Shown here: in pieces, positions 8,738 to 16,508 of the stretch
Layout: every line of letters begins with the position of its first letter
Numbering within the stretch: the first letter of the stretch is position 1
From: Rummeliibacillus pycnus_A
GTDB lineage: Bacteria > Bacillota > Bacilli > Bacillales_A > Planococcaceae
NCBI RefSeq assembly: GCF_044359855.1
Contig: NZ_CP132291.1
Coordinates: 2,852,001 to 2,916,000, forward strand
Length of the DNA: 64,000 nt
Reading direction: 5' to 3'
Position numbers and translations under genes: made by a program
The notes under the pieces: generated by a model
The model's input: only the letters and a program-made list of their open reading frames with translations
Database searches by the model: none
What the model was told of the DNA's origin: nothing

Positions 8738-8767
8738 TGGTGGCCTCCCTCTATAAAACATAAAAGC

Positions 8768-8798
8768 AAAAAAAGAGAAGGGATACCTCCTCTTTTTT
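8768..8798 (-). terminator. Intra-operon hairpin between liaH and liaF (partial terminator)
   Basis: On the minus strand, a 13-bp stem with one mismatch (AAAAAAGAGGAGG against CCCTTCTCTTTTTT) and a tight TAT loop ends in a T-run, 30 bases after the liaH stop. B. subtilis has a comparable stem-loop after liaH, which makes a short abundant liaIH transcript and a rarer full-length one. The same function is inferred here. Confidence 0.7.
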
Positions 8799-8827
8799 AG
8801 TATAACGAACATCCTGTGGAAGTCTAG

Positions 8828-9484
8828 TTATTGCAGTAATTCTGGAGTCTCTTTTTTCGTTGCTCGTTTTTCAAGTAGTGCTAATCTTTCTTCCATAGAA
8901 GTTACTTCATGTTGATGGTCAATTTTTTGTCCTAGACGTTCGATATAATTTTCCATTGTTTCAAATGTATCTAGTCTGTCGATAATAGTACCTGTAGATT
9001 CTGGATGAAGTACGTGATCCATTTGGTTATGTGCGCGGACAACATTCTCTTTTCCCATAAGTTGCAATTGACGAACTTTCATATCTTTTATCTTGTGTTT
9101 CATTTCTTCGTATTTACGTTCAAGTCCAAATAGTTCTTCAGTAGTCTTGTCGATACTATTTTTTAAAACAATGCTACGTTGTTCATATGTTAGGATTTCA
9201 TGTTCTGCAAAATCGATTAAATCTTGTTCACCGCTTAATTTTGCAAGATCTAATTGTTTTGAACGTTTGTTTTGCATTTCCATAGTTTCTTCAAGTTCTT
9301 TCTCAAGCTTTTGTTTAAGTGTTCCTTGTCTTTCTAACCATTTGCCTGTTTCTTCTGTTTGTTTTTCTGCTTCGCGAATGTATTGATTTAACATCGAGAT
9401 TGGATTTTTTTCTTCTTTCTTATCGAATAGATGATGAAGATCCGCTTCAATTGTGTATTTTAATCGTTGAAATAAATTGACCAT
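8828..9484 (-). CDS. liaH: LiaH-like PspA/IM30 family phage-shock protein
   Basis: This is a 218-residue, almost wholly alpha-helical, coiled-coil protein starting VNLFQRLKYTIEADLHHLFD, the N-terminal membrane-binding helix region of PspA/IM30. NPISMLNQYIREAEKQTEE follows, the family's conserved NP..L..YIRE motif. Heptad repeats fill residues 45-150. PspA-family proteins form large ring or rod oligomers on stressed membranes; LiaH is the main effector of the Lia response. It sits 15 bases after liaI with its own ribosome site and is followed by the 8768-8798 hairpin. Length matches LiaH. Confidence 0.9.
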   Translation of the reverse strand: MVNLFQRLKYTIEADLHHLFDKKEEKNPISMLNQYIREAEKQTEETGKWLERQGTLKQKLEKELEETMEMQNKRSKQLDLAKLSGEQDLIDFAEHEILTYEQRSIVLKNSIDKTTEELFGLERKYEEMKHKIKDMKVRQLQLMGKENVVRAHNQMDHVLHPESTGTIIDRLDTFETMENYIERLGQKIDHQHEVTSMEERLALLEKRATKKETPELLQ

Positions 9485-9499
9485 GATTAGTACCCCCTG

Positions 9500-9853
9500 T
9501 TATTTTGTTAGTTCATTCCATTGATTTTCAAAATTTGTGAATGGGTCGTCCTTTTTTGGAGCGAAGAAAGAATTACTTTTTTCTGAACCATTCCATTTGC
9601 GGAAGATATACCATAAAATTGCGATTGCAGCTAAGCCAATAAAGCCTGGGATATTTGCTGTAGTTGATAATAATCCTGCAATGGCAACAAGTACCCAAAT
9701 AATTTTTGAAAAAGTAGAATTACTTTTTAGATAAAAGTGGATTCCTGCAAATAAAATAGCTGCTGAAATAGCAAGACCTGATAAAGCTCCTAAAGAACAT
9801 AAAATTGTAATACCAGCGATGACACCGATGATGAATAAGCCAAATTTCTTCAT
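9500..9853 (-). CDS. liaI: LiaI-like small membrane protein
   Basis: This 117-residue protein has about three membrane segments in residues 4-86 (FIIGVIAGITILCSLGALSG; ISAAILFAGIHFYL; IIWVLVAIAGLLSTTA; FIGLAAIAILWYIF) and a soluble basic-then-acidic tail of 30 residues containing the aromatic motif TNFENQWNELTK. It is the first gene of the lia operon. In B. subtilis LiaI anchors LiaH at the membrane. This homologue call rests mainly on position and topology, since LiaI proteins diverge quickly. The start ATG 9853 has GAAAGGAGG just upstream. Confidence 0.75.
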   Translation of the reverse strand: MKKFGLFIIGVIAGITILCSLGALSGLAISAAILFAGIHFYLKSNSTFSKIIWVLVAIAGLLSTTANIPGFIGLAAIAILWYIFRKWNGSEKSNSFFAPKKDDPFTNFENQWNELTK

Positions 9854-9882
9854 TGGTATTTCCTCCTTTCGTTTGTACCTTT

Positions 9883-9965
9883 ATGATACGCAGAAATTAG
9901 GTTTGTCCAAACGGGCTGGAAGTGGATTTTCGTCTAGGGCTAGAGGCTGAGACAAGCTAAGACTA
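9883..9965 (-). promoter_or_regulatory. Predicted liaI promoter with upstream dyad (candidate LiaR site)
   Basis: Reading leftward, TTGGAC (9910-9905) and TATCAT (9888-9883), separated by 16 bases, form a plausible SigA promoter about 30 bases before liaI. Just upstream lies an imperfect dyad bounded by CTAG at 9934 and 9965, containing GAGACAAGCTAAGACTAG. Its position, about 60-90 bases before the start of transcription, is where LiaR-type activators bind. The operator assignment is inference. Confidence 0.45.
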
Positions 9966-10052
9966 GATGTTAATTGGATTAAATGGTGTATTATATGTAA
10001 AATGTTTACACGGAAAGTTTGAATATAGAATTCAAAAAGGGGAACGACAATA

Positions 10053-11144
10053 ATGAGTAAAAAAGTAATAGTAGGATTATTGTATTTTGTTTTATATAAT
10101 GCCATTGTCTATTATCTTGGGTGGAATATTTACCATTGGTTAGAAGTAGCTTTTCATGTGAAGATGCCAATTGTTTTTTCAATTATATGGTTGTACTTTG
10201 CTTATAGCATTGTTATTAGTAATTTCAATGAACGTTTTCGAATAACGAAAGTTGTCAGTTGCTATTGGATGATTCTAATGGAGTACGGTCTACTATTATT
10301 CCCAATCGCAAACTTGTTGTTATGGCTTGTTCCTTCATTACATATGTTATGGGTAGGATATATTATTTTGTTCCTCTTTATGGTAATTGTTGGATTTGGT
10401 TCATATATGGCCTATTCGCCAATTGTTCATACGAAAACAATACAAGTAAAAAAGCAAAAGCAAAAGAGCCGAAACTTTCGAATGGTCATTGCTTCTGATT
10501 TTCATCTTGGTATATTGTCCAATAAAAAGCTTCTGGAAAAATTCGTAACACGTTCAAATGCTGCAAAACCAGATTTTGTATTTCTGGTAGGTGATATTGT
10601 GGACGATCATCCGTATTGGTATAAAGTGTATGACATGGATGAAGTTGTGAAGAAATTGACTTCTACATATGGTGTTTATGGCGTACTAGGAAACCATGAA
10701 TACTATGGAGGGCAAATTCCTATTTTTGTAGATGAGATGAAAAAATCTGGGGTAACGATTTTGCGAGACGAAACAATTTGTGTAGAGGATTTGTTTTATG
10801 TAACGGGAAGAGAAGATAAAACAAATAAAAGTCGCAAATCTCTACAACAATTATCTACTATGGTTAATCCTCAATTACCATGGATTGTTATGGACCATAC
10901 CCCGTCAGACTTACAAACGCCAGTTGAACTAGGTGTTGATGTACATCTCTCTGGGCATACCCATTTAGGTCAAATGTGGCCAAATCAATGGATTACGAAA
11001 AGAGTTTTTGAATTAGACTATGGTTATCTATTGAAAAAGACGACACATATACTTGTTTCGTCAGGCTTTGGTTTTTGGGGACCACCAATTCGCACAAATA
11101 GTCGAAGTGAAATGTGGGTAGTTGATGTTGAACTTACGGATTAA
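10053..11144 (+). CDS. Membrane-anchored calcineurin-type metallophosphoesterase
   Basis: This 363-residue protein has four membrane helices in residues 6-125 and then a cytoplasmic or membrane-face phosphoesterase domain. All metal-binding motifs are present: SDFHLG (about residue 148), GDIVDDH, GNHEYYGG, MDHTPSD and SGHTHLGQMWP. The family (COG1408, YkuE/YaeI-like) includes proteins active on lipid-linked phosphates, but the substrate is not settled here. It is divergent from liaI across a shared 200-base promoter region and lies just before uppP, so a role in lipid-carrier or envelope metabolism is plausible but inferred. ATG 10053 follows AAGGGG. Confidence 0.88.
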   Translation: MSKKVIVGLLYFVLYNAIVYYLGWNIYHWLEVAFHVKMPIVFSIIWLYFAYSIVISNFNERFRITKVVSCYWMILMEYGLLLFPIANLLLWLVPSLHMLWVGYIILFLFMVIVGFGSYMAYSPIVHTKTIQVKKQKQKSRNFRMVIASDFHLGILSNKKLLEKFVTRSNAAKPDFVFLVGDIVDDHPYWYKVYDMDEVVKKLTSTYGVYGVLGNHEYYGGQIPIFVDEMKKSGVTILRDETICVEDLFYVTGREDKTNKSRKSLQQLSTMVNPQLPWIVMDHTPSDLQTPVELGVDVHLSGHTHLGQMWPNQWITKRVFELDYGYLLKKTTHILVSSGFGFWGPPIRTNSRSEMWVVDVELTD

Positions 11145-11252
11145 TTTAATAAAACTTTAAACTTGCTTCTTCTTCTTGTATGTTATGATAGTTTTACTAG
11201 AAATGAATGGTAGTAAACATCATTCGTAAATAAAAAAGAATAAGGAGATACT

Positions 11253-12080
11253 ATGGACTTTTTAGAGTTGTTAAAATCCATTATTTTGGGATTTGTAGAG
11301 GGTATGACAGAGTTTGCTCCGGTTTCATCTACGGGTCATATGATTATAGTCGATGACATGTGGCTGAAAACACAAGATTTTTTAGGAGAATCTTCTGCGA
11401 ACACATTTAAAATTGTTATTCAGTTAGGTTCTATCTTGGCTGTTGTTGTGGTCATGTGGAAACGAATGCTAAGCCTTGTTGGTTTATATAAAATAGAAGG
11501 GCAAAGACCACATCATCGATTTAATTTATTACATGTTATTATAGGCGTGATTCCAGCAGGGGTATTAGGGGTATTATTAGAGAATTTTATCGATAGTCAT
11601 TTATTTGGTATTAAACCAGTTATCTTTAGTCTTTTCTTTGGTGCAATATTTATGATTATTGCAGATAAATTCGGACCACAGAGACCGAAAGTTACATCAT
11701 TAGATGATTTATCATATGCACAAGCCTTTAAAATTGGTATAATCCAATGCTTATCACTATGGCCAGGTTTTTCGCGTTCAGGTGCTACAATTTCAGGAGG
11801 GGTATTACTTGGTTTAGACCACCGTACAGCATCTGATTTCACATTTATCATGGCTGTTCCAATTATGGCAGGTGCTAGTGGATTATCACTTCTTAAACAC
11901 TGGAACGAAATCAACTTCGGTGATATGGGCTTCTATGTAGCTGGCTTTATCAGCGCATTTGTGTTTGCACTTATTTCAATTAAGTTCTTCTTAAAATTAG
12001 TTTCAAGAGTAAAGTTAGTTCCATTTGCTATTTATCGTATAGTATTAGCAATCGTACTTGCTATTATCGTATTTATGTAA
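11253..12080 (+). CDS. uppP: Undecaprenyl-diphosphatase (BacA/UppP)
   Basis: This 275-residue polytopic membrane enzyme removes a phosphate from undecaprenyl diphosphate, recycling the lipid carrier of cell-wall synthesis and giving bacitracin tolerance. Both family signatures are intact: the E-rich motif EGMTEFAPVSSTGHM (about 15-29) with the catalytic Glu/Ser/His set, and PGFSRSGATISGG (about 172-184) with the conserved Arg. Length fits the family (265-280). ATG 11253 follows AAGGAGA by six bases. It lies beside liaIHFSR, which senses exactly the block in the lipid II cycle that this enzyme relieves. Its downstream terminator seems absent; an IS remnant begins 21 bases after the stop. Confidence 0.95.
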   Translation: MDFLELLKSIILGFVEGMTEFAPVSSTGHMIIVDDMWLKTQDFLGESSANTFKIVIQLGSILAVVVVMWKRMLSLVGLYKIEGQRPHHRFNLLHVIIGVIPAGVLGVLLENFIDSHLFGIKPVIFSLFFGAIFMIIADKFGPQRPKVTSLDDLSYAQAFKIGIIQCLSLWPGFSRSGATISGGVLLGLDHRTASDFTFIMAVPIMAGASGLSLLKHWNEINFGDMGFYVAGFISAFVFALISIKFFLKLVSRVKLVPFAIYRIVLAIVLAIIVFM

Positions 12081-12140
12081 TATAAAAGATGCCTTAAATG
12101 ATGTTACCCCAAAAAGTTGGACATTATATTCAATTGAATA

Positions 12141-12550
12141 TTAGGCGACTTTCTCGGTGGTGAGAATCCTGTATTGAACAGGGCTCTTGCCACCGAGTTT
12201 TTCTTTTATTCTTTGATTGTTGTAATAATGAATCCACTCTGTAACTGCTATTTTAACTTCATCATATGTTTCGTAATGATGAGTGTAAACTGTTTCGCAT
12301 TTTAAGATATGGAAGAAGCTTTCCATTGCTGCGTTATCTAAACAGGTTGCCTTGCGCGACATACTTTGAAAAACATTTTGTGCTTTTAATTCTCGAACCC
12401 ATTGTGGATGTTGATACTGGAATCCTTGATCAGTATGCATAGTTGTCCGATAAGACCGTTTAGGAAGTTTGTTTAATGCTTCTTTTAATGGCTTTATCGC
12501 GAATGCAACTGTGGGATGTAAATCTATATTGAAAGAGAGAACTTCTCCTG
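12141..12550 (-). pseudogene. IS3 orfB transposase, C-terminal fragment
   Basis: The reading frame SGEVLSFNIDLHPTVAFAI ... MHTDQGFQYQ ... DNAAMESFFHILK ... YYNNQRIKEKLGGKSPVQY is the end of the rve (DDE) integrase domain of IS3-family OrfB. It keeps the second Asp (HTDQG) and the final Glu (MESFF) but has no first Asp region and no start codon. Its upstream end runs out of frame into the tail of orfA, showing that an internal deletion fused the two genes. Confidence 0.85.
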
Positions 12551-13053
12551 AATATAAACTTGAATTACGGCATCGAGTTTTTTTAAGTATTCATTCTCAA
12601 TCTTTAAGAGTTTATTTTCTTCTTTTAGCCGTTCTAATTCACTTAATTCTATCGTCTTCGTGTGTTTGTTTTCCTTTGGATTTTGGAGCATCTGTTTTGG
12701 TCGCCCTCTCCGTTTATACAGAGCCTCTATGCCACCTTCATCGAACTTTTTTTGCCAGTCAGAAATTGTACCAGTATTAGAAATATCAAAATGTAGCGCC
12801 GTTTCGGTTAGAGAAGCTCTATTCTTATGCCTCCATTCTAATACTTTCACTTTAGAACTTCCATCGTACATAAACTTTGGACTTCTTATCTGAAAAGCAT
12901 CCACACCAAATTTTTGATATCTATGAACCCAATCAAGAACAGTTGGTTTAGAAGTAACTTTATATTGCTTACATAAAGTAGTAGAACTCACTCCAGGCAA
13001 CTATTCTTGAACAACTCGTTTTCTAAGCTCACTTGAAAATTTAACCAATACAA
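12524..13053 (-). pseudogene. IS3 orfA with premature stop
   Basis: Read from about 13053 leftward, the frame starts LVKFSSELRKRVVQE and then meets TAG at 13003-13001 before resuming LPGVSSTTLCKQYKVTSKPT. The rest contains two helix-turn-helix units (to about ISNTGTISDWQKKFDEGG) and a leucine-zipper-like end (LERLKEENKLLKIENEYLKK), the normal OrfA plan. The TAG most likely replaces a Tyr codon (QEYL in relatives). The frame continues 12 codons past the usual end because of the orfB deletion. Confidence 0.8.
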
Positions 13054-13065
13054 AAACCCTTTAAG

Positions 13066-13434
13066 TTAGATTTTATTTGTCCAACTTAAGGGGTTCAGAT
13101 TATCCAATTTTTTTAGTCTCTTTTCCACAGTTAATATCAAAAAGATTGATGCTAGTATCATTAGGCCAATAATTATAAGGAGGGCATACTCACCCCTTGT
13201 AATAACAAAGCTTATAATAATACCCAAGAACATGATTGATATGCCATATCGAATTAGTAATTTGGCGCTGTATTTATTGCCTTCTGTCCATAGAAATATG
13301 CTTTTCATAGATCGTTTAGTTCGATAGCCAAATAGTGCATTAATATCCTTTGGTGGTTTATAAAACAATAAAAGTCCACAAAGAATAAAAACTGTCCCAA
13401 TAAGAACACTCACTACAACATTAATAAATATCAT
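13066..13434 (-). CDS. SdpI-family membrane protein with IS-derived C-terminus
   Basis: This 122-residue protein has three membrane helices (about 2-24, 60-80 and 85-103) and the SdpI signature between helices 1 and 2: YKPPKDINALFGYRTKRSM, then LWTEGNKYSAKL. SdpI protects B. subtilis against the cannibalism toxin SdpC, but most family members have no known toxin. Its last residues (LNPLSWTNKI) and its stop codon are read from the terminal inverted repeat of the IS element, so the native tail has been replaced. All helices are intact, and the change may be neutral. ATG 13434 follows AGGAGG by five bases. Confidence 0.8.
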   Translation of the reverse strand: MIFINVVVSVLIGTVFILCGLLLFYKPPKDINALFGYRTKRSMKSIFLWTEGNKYSAKLLIRYGISIMFLGIIISFVITRGEYALLIIIGLMILASIFLILTVEKRLKKLDNLNPLSWTNKI

Positions 13435-13681
13435 ATTCGCCTCCTAAAACGAACTTTTCTATATTATACCATATTTATGAAATTAATGGAATGTAACTTA
13501 ACGTTTATGTTTTCTCTCATCTTTGCATGATTAAATAAGTTCTGGTCGTTAAAGAGATTCCAACTATTTCCTCTCAGCATATTCTCATAAAGACATGGTA
13601 CGATAAAGGAAAAAGATTAAAAATGGGAGATTATTGCCTGTTAGATATTAGATAAAAGTTAAAGGGGCGGGTGATTAAGAT

Positions 13682-14401
13682 TTGGCAGAGCGAATTTTAA
13701 TTATTGAAGATGAAGAAAAGATTGCACGCGTATTGCAGTTAGAACTTGAGTTTGAAGGTTACGAAACTGGGATTGCTTATACAGGATCAGATGGACTTAT
13801 ATTATATCGCGAACAACAGTGGGATTTGATCTTATTAGATGTCATGATGCCTGTTATGAGTGGAATAGAAGTGTTAAAAAGAATTCGAGCTACAGAATTT
13901 TCAACGCCTGTGCTCATGTTAACGGCAAAGGATGAACTAGAGGATAAAGTGTCAGGGCTAGATCTTGGAGCAAATGATTATATTACAAAACCTTTTGAAA
14001 TTGAAGAATTGCTTGCTCGAATCCGTGTAGCATTAAGATTACATAAGAAAAATCAAGAAAAAGTTACAAACGACGAAGAAAAAAATCCATTTTTCCATAA
14101 ATATGCTGGACTCTCGATGCATGAAAAAACACGTGAAGTTATGAAAGATGGTTTATCAATTGATCTAACACCACGTGAATTTGAGCTTTTGTTATATTTA
14201 CTGAAGCATCCTAAACAAGTGTTAACACGTGAACAGATTTTAGATAGAGTGTGGGGATATGATTATTACGGAGATACCAATGTTGTCGATGTTTATATTC
14301 GATATGTCCGCAAGAAAATAGATAAAGGAAGTAATAACCCGCTAATCCAAACAGTGCGAGGGGTAGGCTATGTATTAAAGGAACAAACACATGAAACTTA
14401 A
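13682..14401 (+). CDS. OmpR-family response regulator (YkoG-like)
   Basis: This 239-residue regulator has a receiver domain (IEDEEKIAR acidic pair; phospho-acceptor in LILLDVMMPVMSG; MLTAKDE; YITKPFEIEELLARIR) and a C-terminal winged helix (about 140-234, LTPREFELLLYLLKHPKQVL ... RYVRKKID, ending TVRGVGYVL). It begins at TTG 13682 behind AAAGGGGCGGGTG; no ATG is available near. The next gene, its kinase, overlaps by 11 bases, and two PepSY proteins follow, the arrangement of B. subtilis ykoG-ykoH-ykoI-ykoJ. The signal is unknown. The four genes appear to form one or two linked transcripts. Confidence 0.9.
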   Translation: MAERILIIEDEEKIARVLQLELEFEGYETGIAYTGSDGLILYREQQWDLILLDVMMPVMSGIEVLKRIRATEFSTPVLMLTAKDELEDKVSGLDLGANDYITKPFEIEELLARIRVALRLHKKNQEKVTNDEEKNPFFHKYAGLSMHEKTREVMKDGLSIDLTPREFELLLYLLKHPKQVLTREQILDRVWGYDYYGDTNVVDVYIRYVRKKIDKGSNNPLIQTVRGVGYVLKEQTHET

Positions 14402-15752
14402 AACGAAAATTCACATCTTCTCAACAATACTGATGCTCCTTATTTTGGCATTGACGACAATTGGCATCTATTTTTTATATGAAAAGATGGCCTATGATAC
14501 AGAATATCAAAAACTATTAGATGAATCGCAAGAACTTGTAACATCTATTAGCCAAACGAGTACCATTAATGATCCTGCCACTATTTTACGAGCATATATT
14601 CCTTCCAGTGGTGCGATTCGGATTGTTAATCATAATGGAAAACCGCTAGTAGCTGTACAGTCGATGGAAGGTATTGAAAACTATAAACCAAAGATACAAG
14701 ATAAGCGGTATCAAGTAGAAACATACAAAGGTATGACGATATTATCTTTTCAGATACCTGTTATTTGGAAAGATGGCTCAGTTGCATATGTGCAAATGAT
14801 GCAATCCATGAAAAGTGTTGCCGGTACCTTATCATTATTAAAACTTGTATTAAGTGGAATGACCGTACTAGCAGCTATTCTTGTATTGTTGTCTAGTATG
14901 ACACTTGCTGAAATCGTTCTTAGACCAATTCAACGTCTCACAGCAACGATGCAACGAAGCAGCAAATCAGGAACCTTTGAAAAAATTGATGTAAGTAAGC
15001 AAGGGAAGGATGAATTAGGGGAAATGAGTCAAACCTTCAACGATATGATGTCACAGCTTGAACAAAATTATCGTAAGCAAGAGCAATTTGTATCGAATGC
15101 TTCGCATGAGTTAAAAACGCCATTAACGGTCATTGAAAGTTATGCAAGATTATTAAAACGTCGAGGTTTTAATAATCAGGAAGTAGCTGAAGAATCTGTA
15201 GAAGCTATTTTAAGTGAATCCATTCGAATGTCTGAAATGATTCAACAGATGCTAGAGTTAGCCAAAAATAAAGAACGCATACCCGTGCAAAATGATAGAG
15301 TAGATATCCATAATTTATTAGACAAAACTTTAAATCAAATGCATCAAGCGTATAATAGAAGTTTTTTCTTACATGGAAATGTCCCTATATTCCTTACTAC
15401 AGATGAACAAAAGATAAAGCAGTTGCTCTTTATTTTTCTAGAAAACGCTCGGCGTTATAGTGATGAAGATATCCATGTGTATTTATCTGGAAATCCGCTT
15501 GTCATAAAAATACAAGATAGTGGAGAAGGAATTGCAGCAGAGCATATTCCTCACCTTTTTGAGCGCTTTTATAGAGTGAGTCAAGATCGAAATCGCAAAA
15601 CAGGAGGTACAGGACTTGGTCTCGCAATTGCTACAGAGATTGCAGCACAATTGAATATCGATTTATCTGTAGAAAGTACAGTTGGAGTCGGTACAACGAT
15701 GATATTGACATTTAATAAGTTAGAAGAGGAACAACAACATGGGGAAACTTAA
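14391..15752 (+). CDS. Sensor histidine kinase (YkoH-like)
   Basis: This 453-residue kinase (B. subtilis YkoH is about the same size) has membrane helices at about 8-28 and 150-172 flanking an external domain of about 120 residues. HAMP follows (175-230, ending DELGEMSQTFNDMM). The DHp motif is FVSNASHELKTPLTVIESYA with the phospho-His. The ATPase domain is FLENARRYSD, IQDSGEGIA, ERFYRVSQDR and TGGTGLGLAIATEIA. It overlaps the regulator upstream by 11 bases and the PepSY gene downstream by 14 bases, so production of all three is coupled. Confidence 0.9.
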   Translation: MKLKTKIHIFSTILMLLILALTTIGIYFLYEKMAYDTEYQKLLDESQELVTSISQTSTINDPATILRAYIPSSGAIRIVNHNGKPLVAVQSMEGIENYKPKIQDKRYQVETYKGMTILSFQIPVIWKDGSVAYVQMMQSMKSVAGTLSLLKLVLSGMTVLAAILVLLSSMTLAEIVLRPIQRLTATMQRSSKSGTFEKIDVSKQGKDELGEMSQTFNDMMSQLEQNYRKQEQFVSNASHELKTPLTVIESYARLLKRRGFNNQEVAEESVEAILSESIRMSEMIQQMLELAKNKERIPVQNDRVDIHNLLDKTLNQMHQAYNRSFFLHGNVPIFLTTDEQKIKQLLFIFLENARRYSDEDIHVYLSGNPLVIKIQDSGEGIAAEHIPHLFERFYRVSQDRNRKTGGTGLGLAIATEIAAQLNIDLSVESTVGVGTTMILTFNKLEEEQQHGET

Positions 15753-16440
15753 AAATAGAACTCTTCTAACATTCATAATATTGATATCTATCGCTGTTTT
15801 CATTGTGTTTTTTATGTGGAATCATATGTCAAATGCAAATTACAAAACAACTGTAGAAGTGTATGGAAATATCGAAACAATGTATGGAGGAGAAATTACA
15901 ACCTTCAAAAATAATGGCAGTCAGTATGACATGGAGCTTTCAAAGAATGGTGCAGTTTATCATATTGTAGTAGAGGCAAAAGACGGTGAAATTTCGCAAA
16001 TGAAAAGAATTGATTTGGCAGGAATAGAAAAAGGAAATCTACTTTCAAAGAAAGAATTGCAAACGATTATTAAGAGAAATTATCAGGGGGAAATTTCACG
16101 TGTACTTTTAAATACAGAACAAGATACACCGGTCTATCAAATACAAGTTACGGAGCAAAATAAAAAATTGAATATCATTGTTGATGCAACTACTGGAGAT
16201 ATTCTTTCTGAAACTCATGTAGATGCAAAAGCAGATCATACAGTAATTAGTAAAAAAGAAGCTGGAAAAATTGCTAAGAAAAAATTGAATGGTACGATTC
16301 AAAATACGACTTATTTTGAAACTAGTAATGGAGGATATTATTTGGTGGAAATTGCAAAAAACAATCAAGTAGAAACATTCCAAATTCACGCCGTATCAGG
16401 AAAAATAATGTCCATTACAAACCCTTTGCTATCTCATTAA
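15739..16440 (+). CDS. Membrane-anchored PepSY-domain protein
   Basis: This 233-residue protein has one N-terminal membrane helix (about 7-28, TLLTFIILISIAVFIVFFMW). The external part is built of PepSY-like units of 50-60 residues: one weak (about 36-88) and two clearer (LSKKELQTIIKRNYQGEI ... IIVDATTGDILS, then ISKKEAGKIAKKKLNGTI ... FQIHAVSGKIMS). PepSY domains are thought to bind or inhibit peptidases and often accompany sensors. The start overlaps the kinase gene by 14 bases, so it is probably part of the same signalling unit, possibly as an accessory sensor or target. The function is not established. Confidence 0.82.
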   Translation: MGKLKNRTLLTFIILISIAVFIVFFMWNHMSNANYKTTVEVYGNIETMYGGEITTFKNNGSQYDMELSKNGAVYHIVVEAKDGEISQMKRIDLAGIEKGNLLSKKELQTIIKRNYQGEISRVLLNTEQDTPVYQIQVTEQNKKLNIIVDATTGDILSETHVDAKADHTVISKKEAGKIAKKKLNGTIQNTTYFETSNGGYYLVEIAKNNQVETFQIHAVSGKIMSITNPLLSH

Positions 16441-16508
16441 ATGTAATGTTTTTCTTTTAGTATTTTCATTTTTATAAGGTACATTATTGAAAAAAAGGAG
16501 GCGAAACA

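Larger units (their letters stand above)
12102..13097 (-). mobile_element. Internally deleted IS3-family element (IS150-like group)
   Basis: Imperfect terminal inverted repeats are visible: TGTTACCCCAAAAAGTTGGA at 12102 and, on the other strand from 13097, TGAACCCCTTAAGTTGGACA. Between them on the minus strand lie an orfA interrupted by a stop and the last third of orfB, placing the transposase 5' end at the right. The element is about 1.0 kb instead of the usual 1.4-1.5 kb, because some 150 codons of orfB are gone, including the first catalytic Asp. It cannot transpose by itself. No clean target duplication is seen (flanks ATGA and GATT). A degenerate piece of a related element lies near 62.8 kb. 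Confidence 0.85.

Noticed and set aside
12087..13112. Target-site duplication around the IS3 element
   Set aside because: Flanks ATGA and GATT share only two bases in register; the ends are degenerate and no duplication can be claimed.
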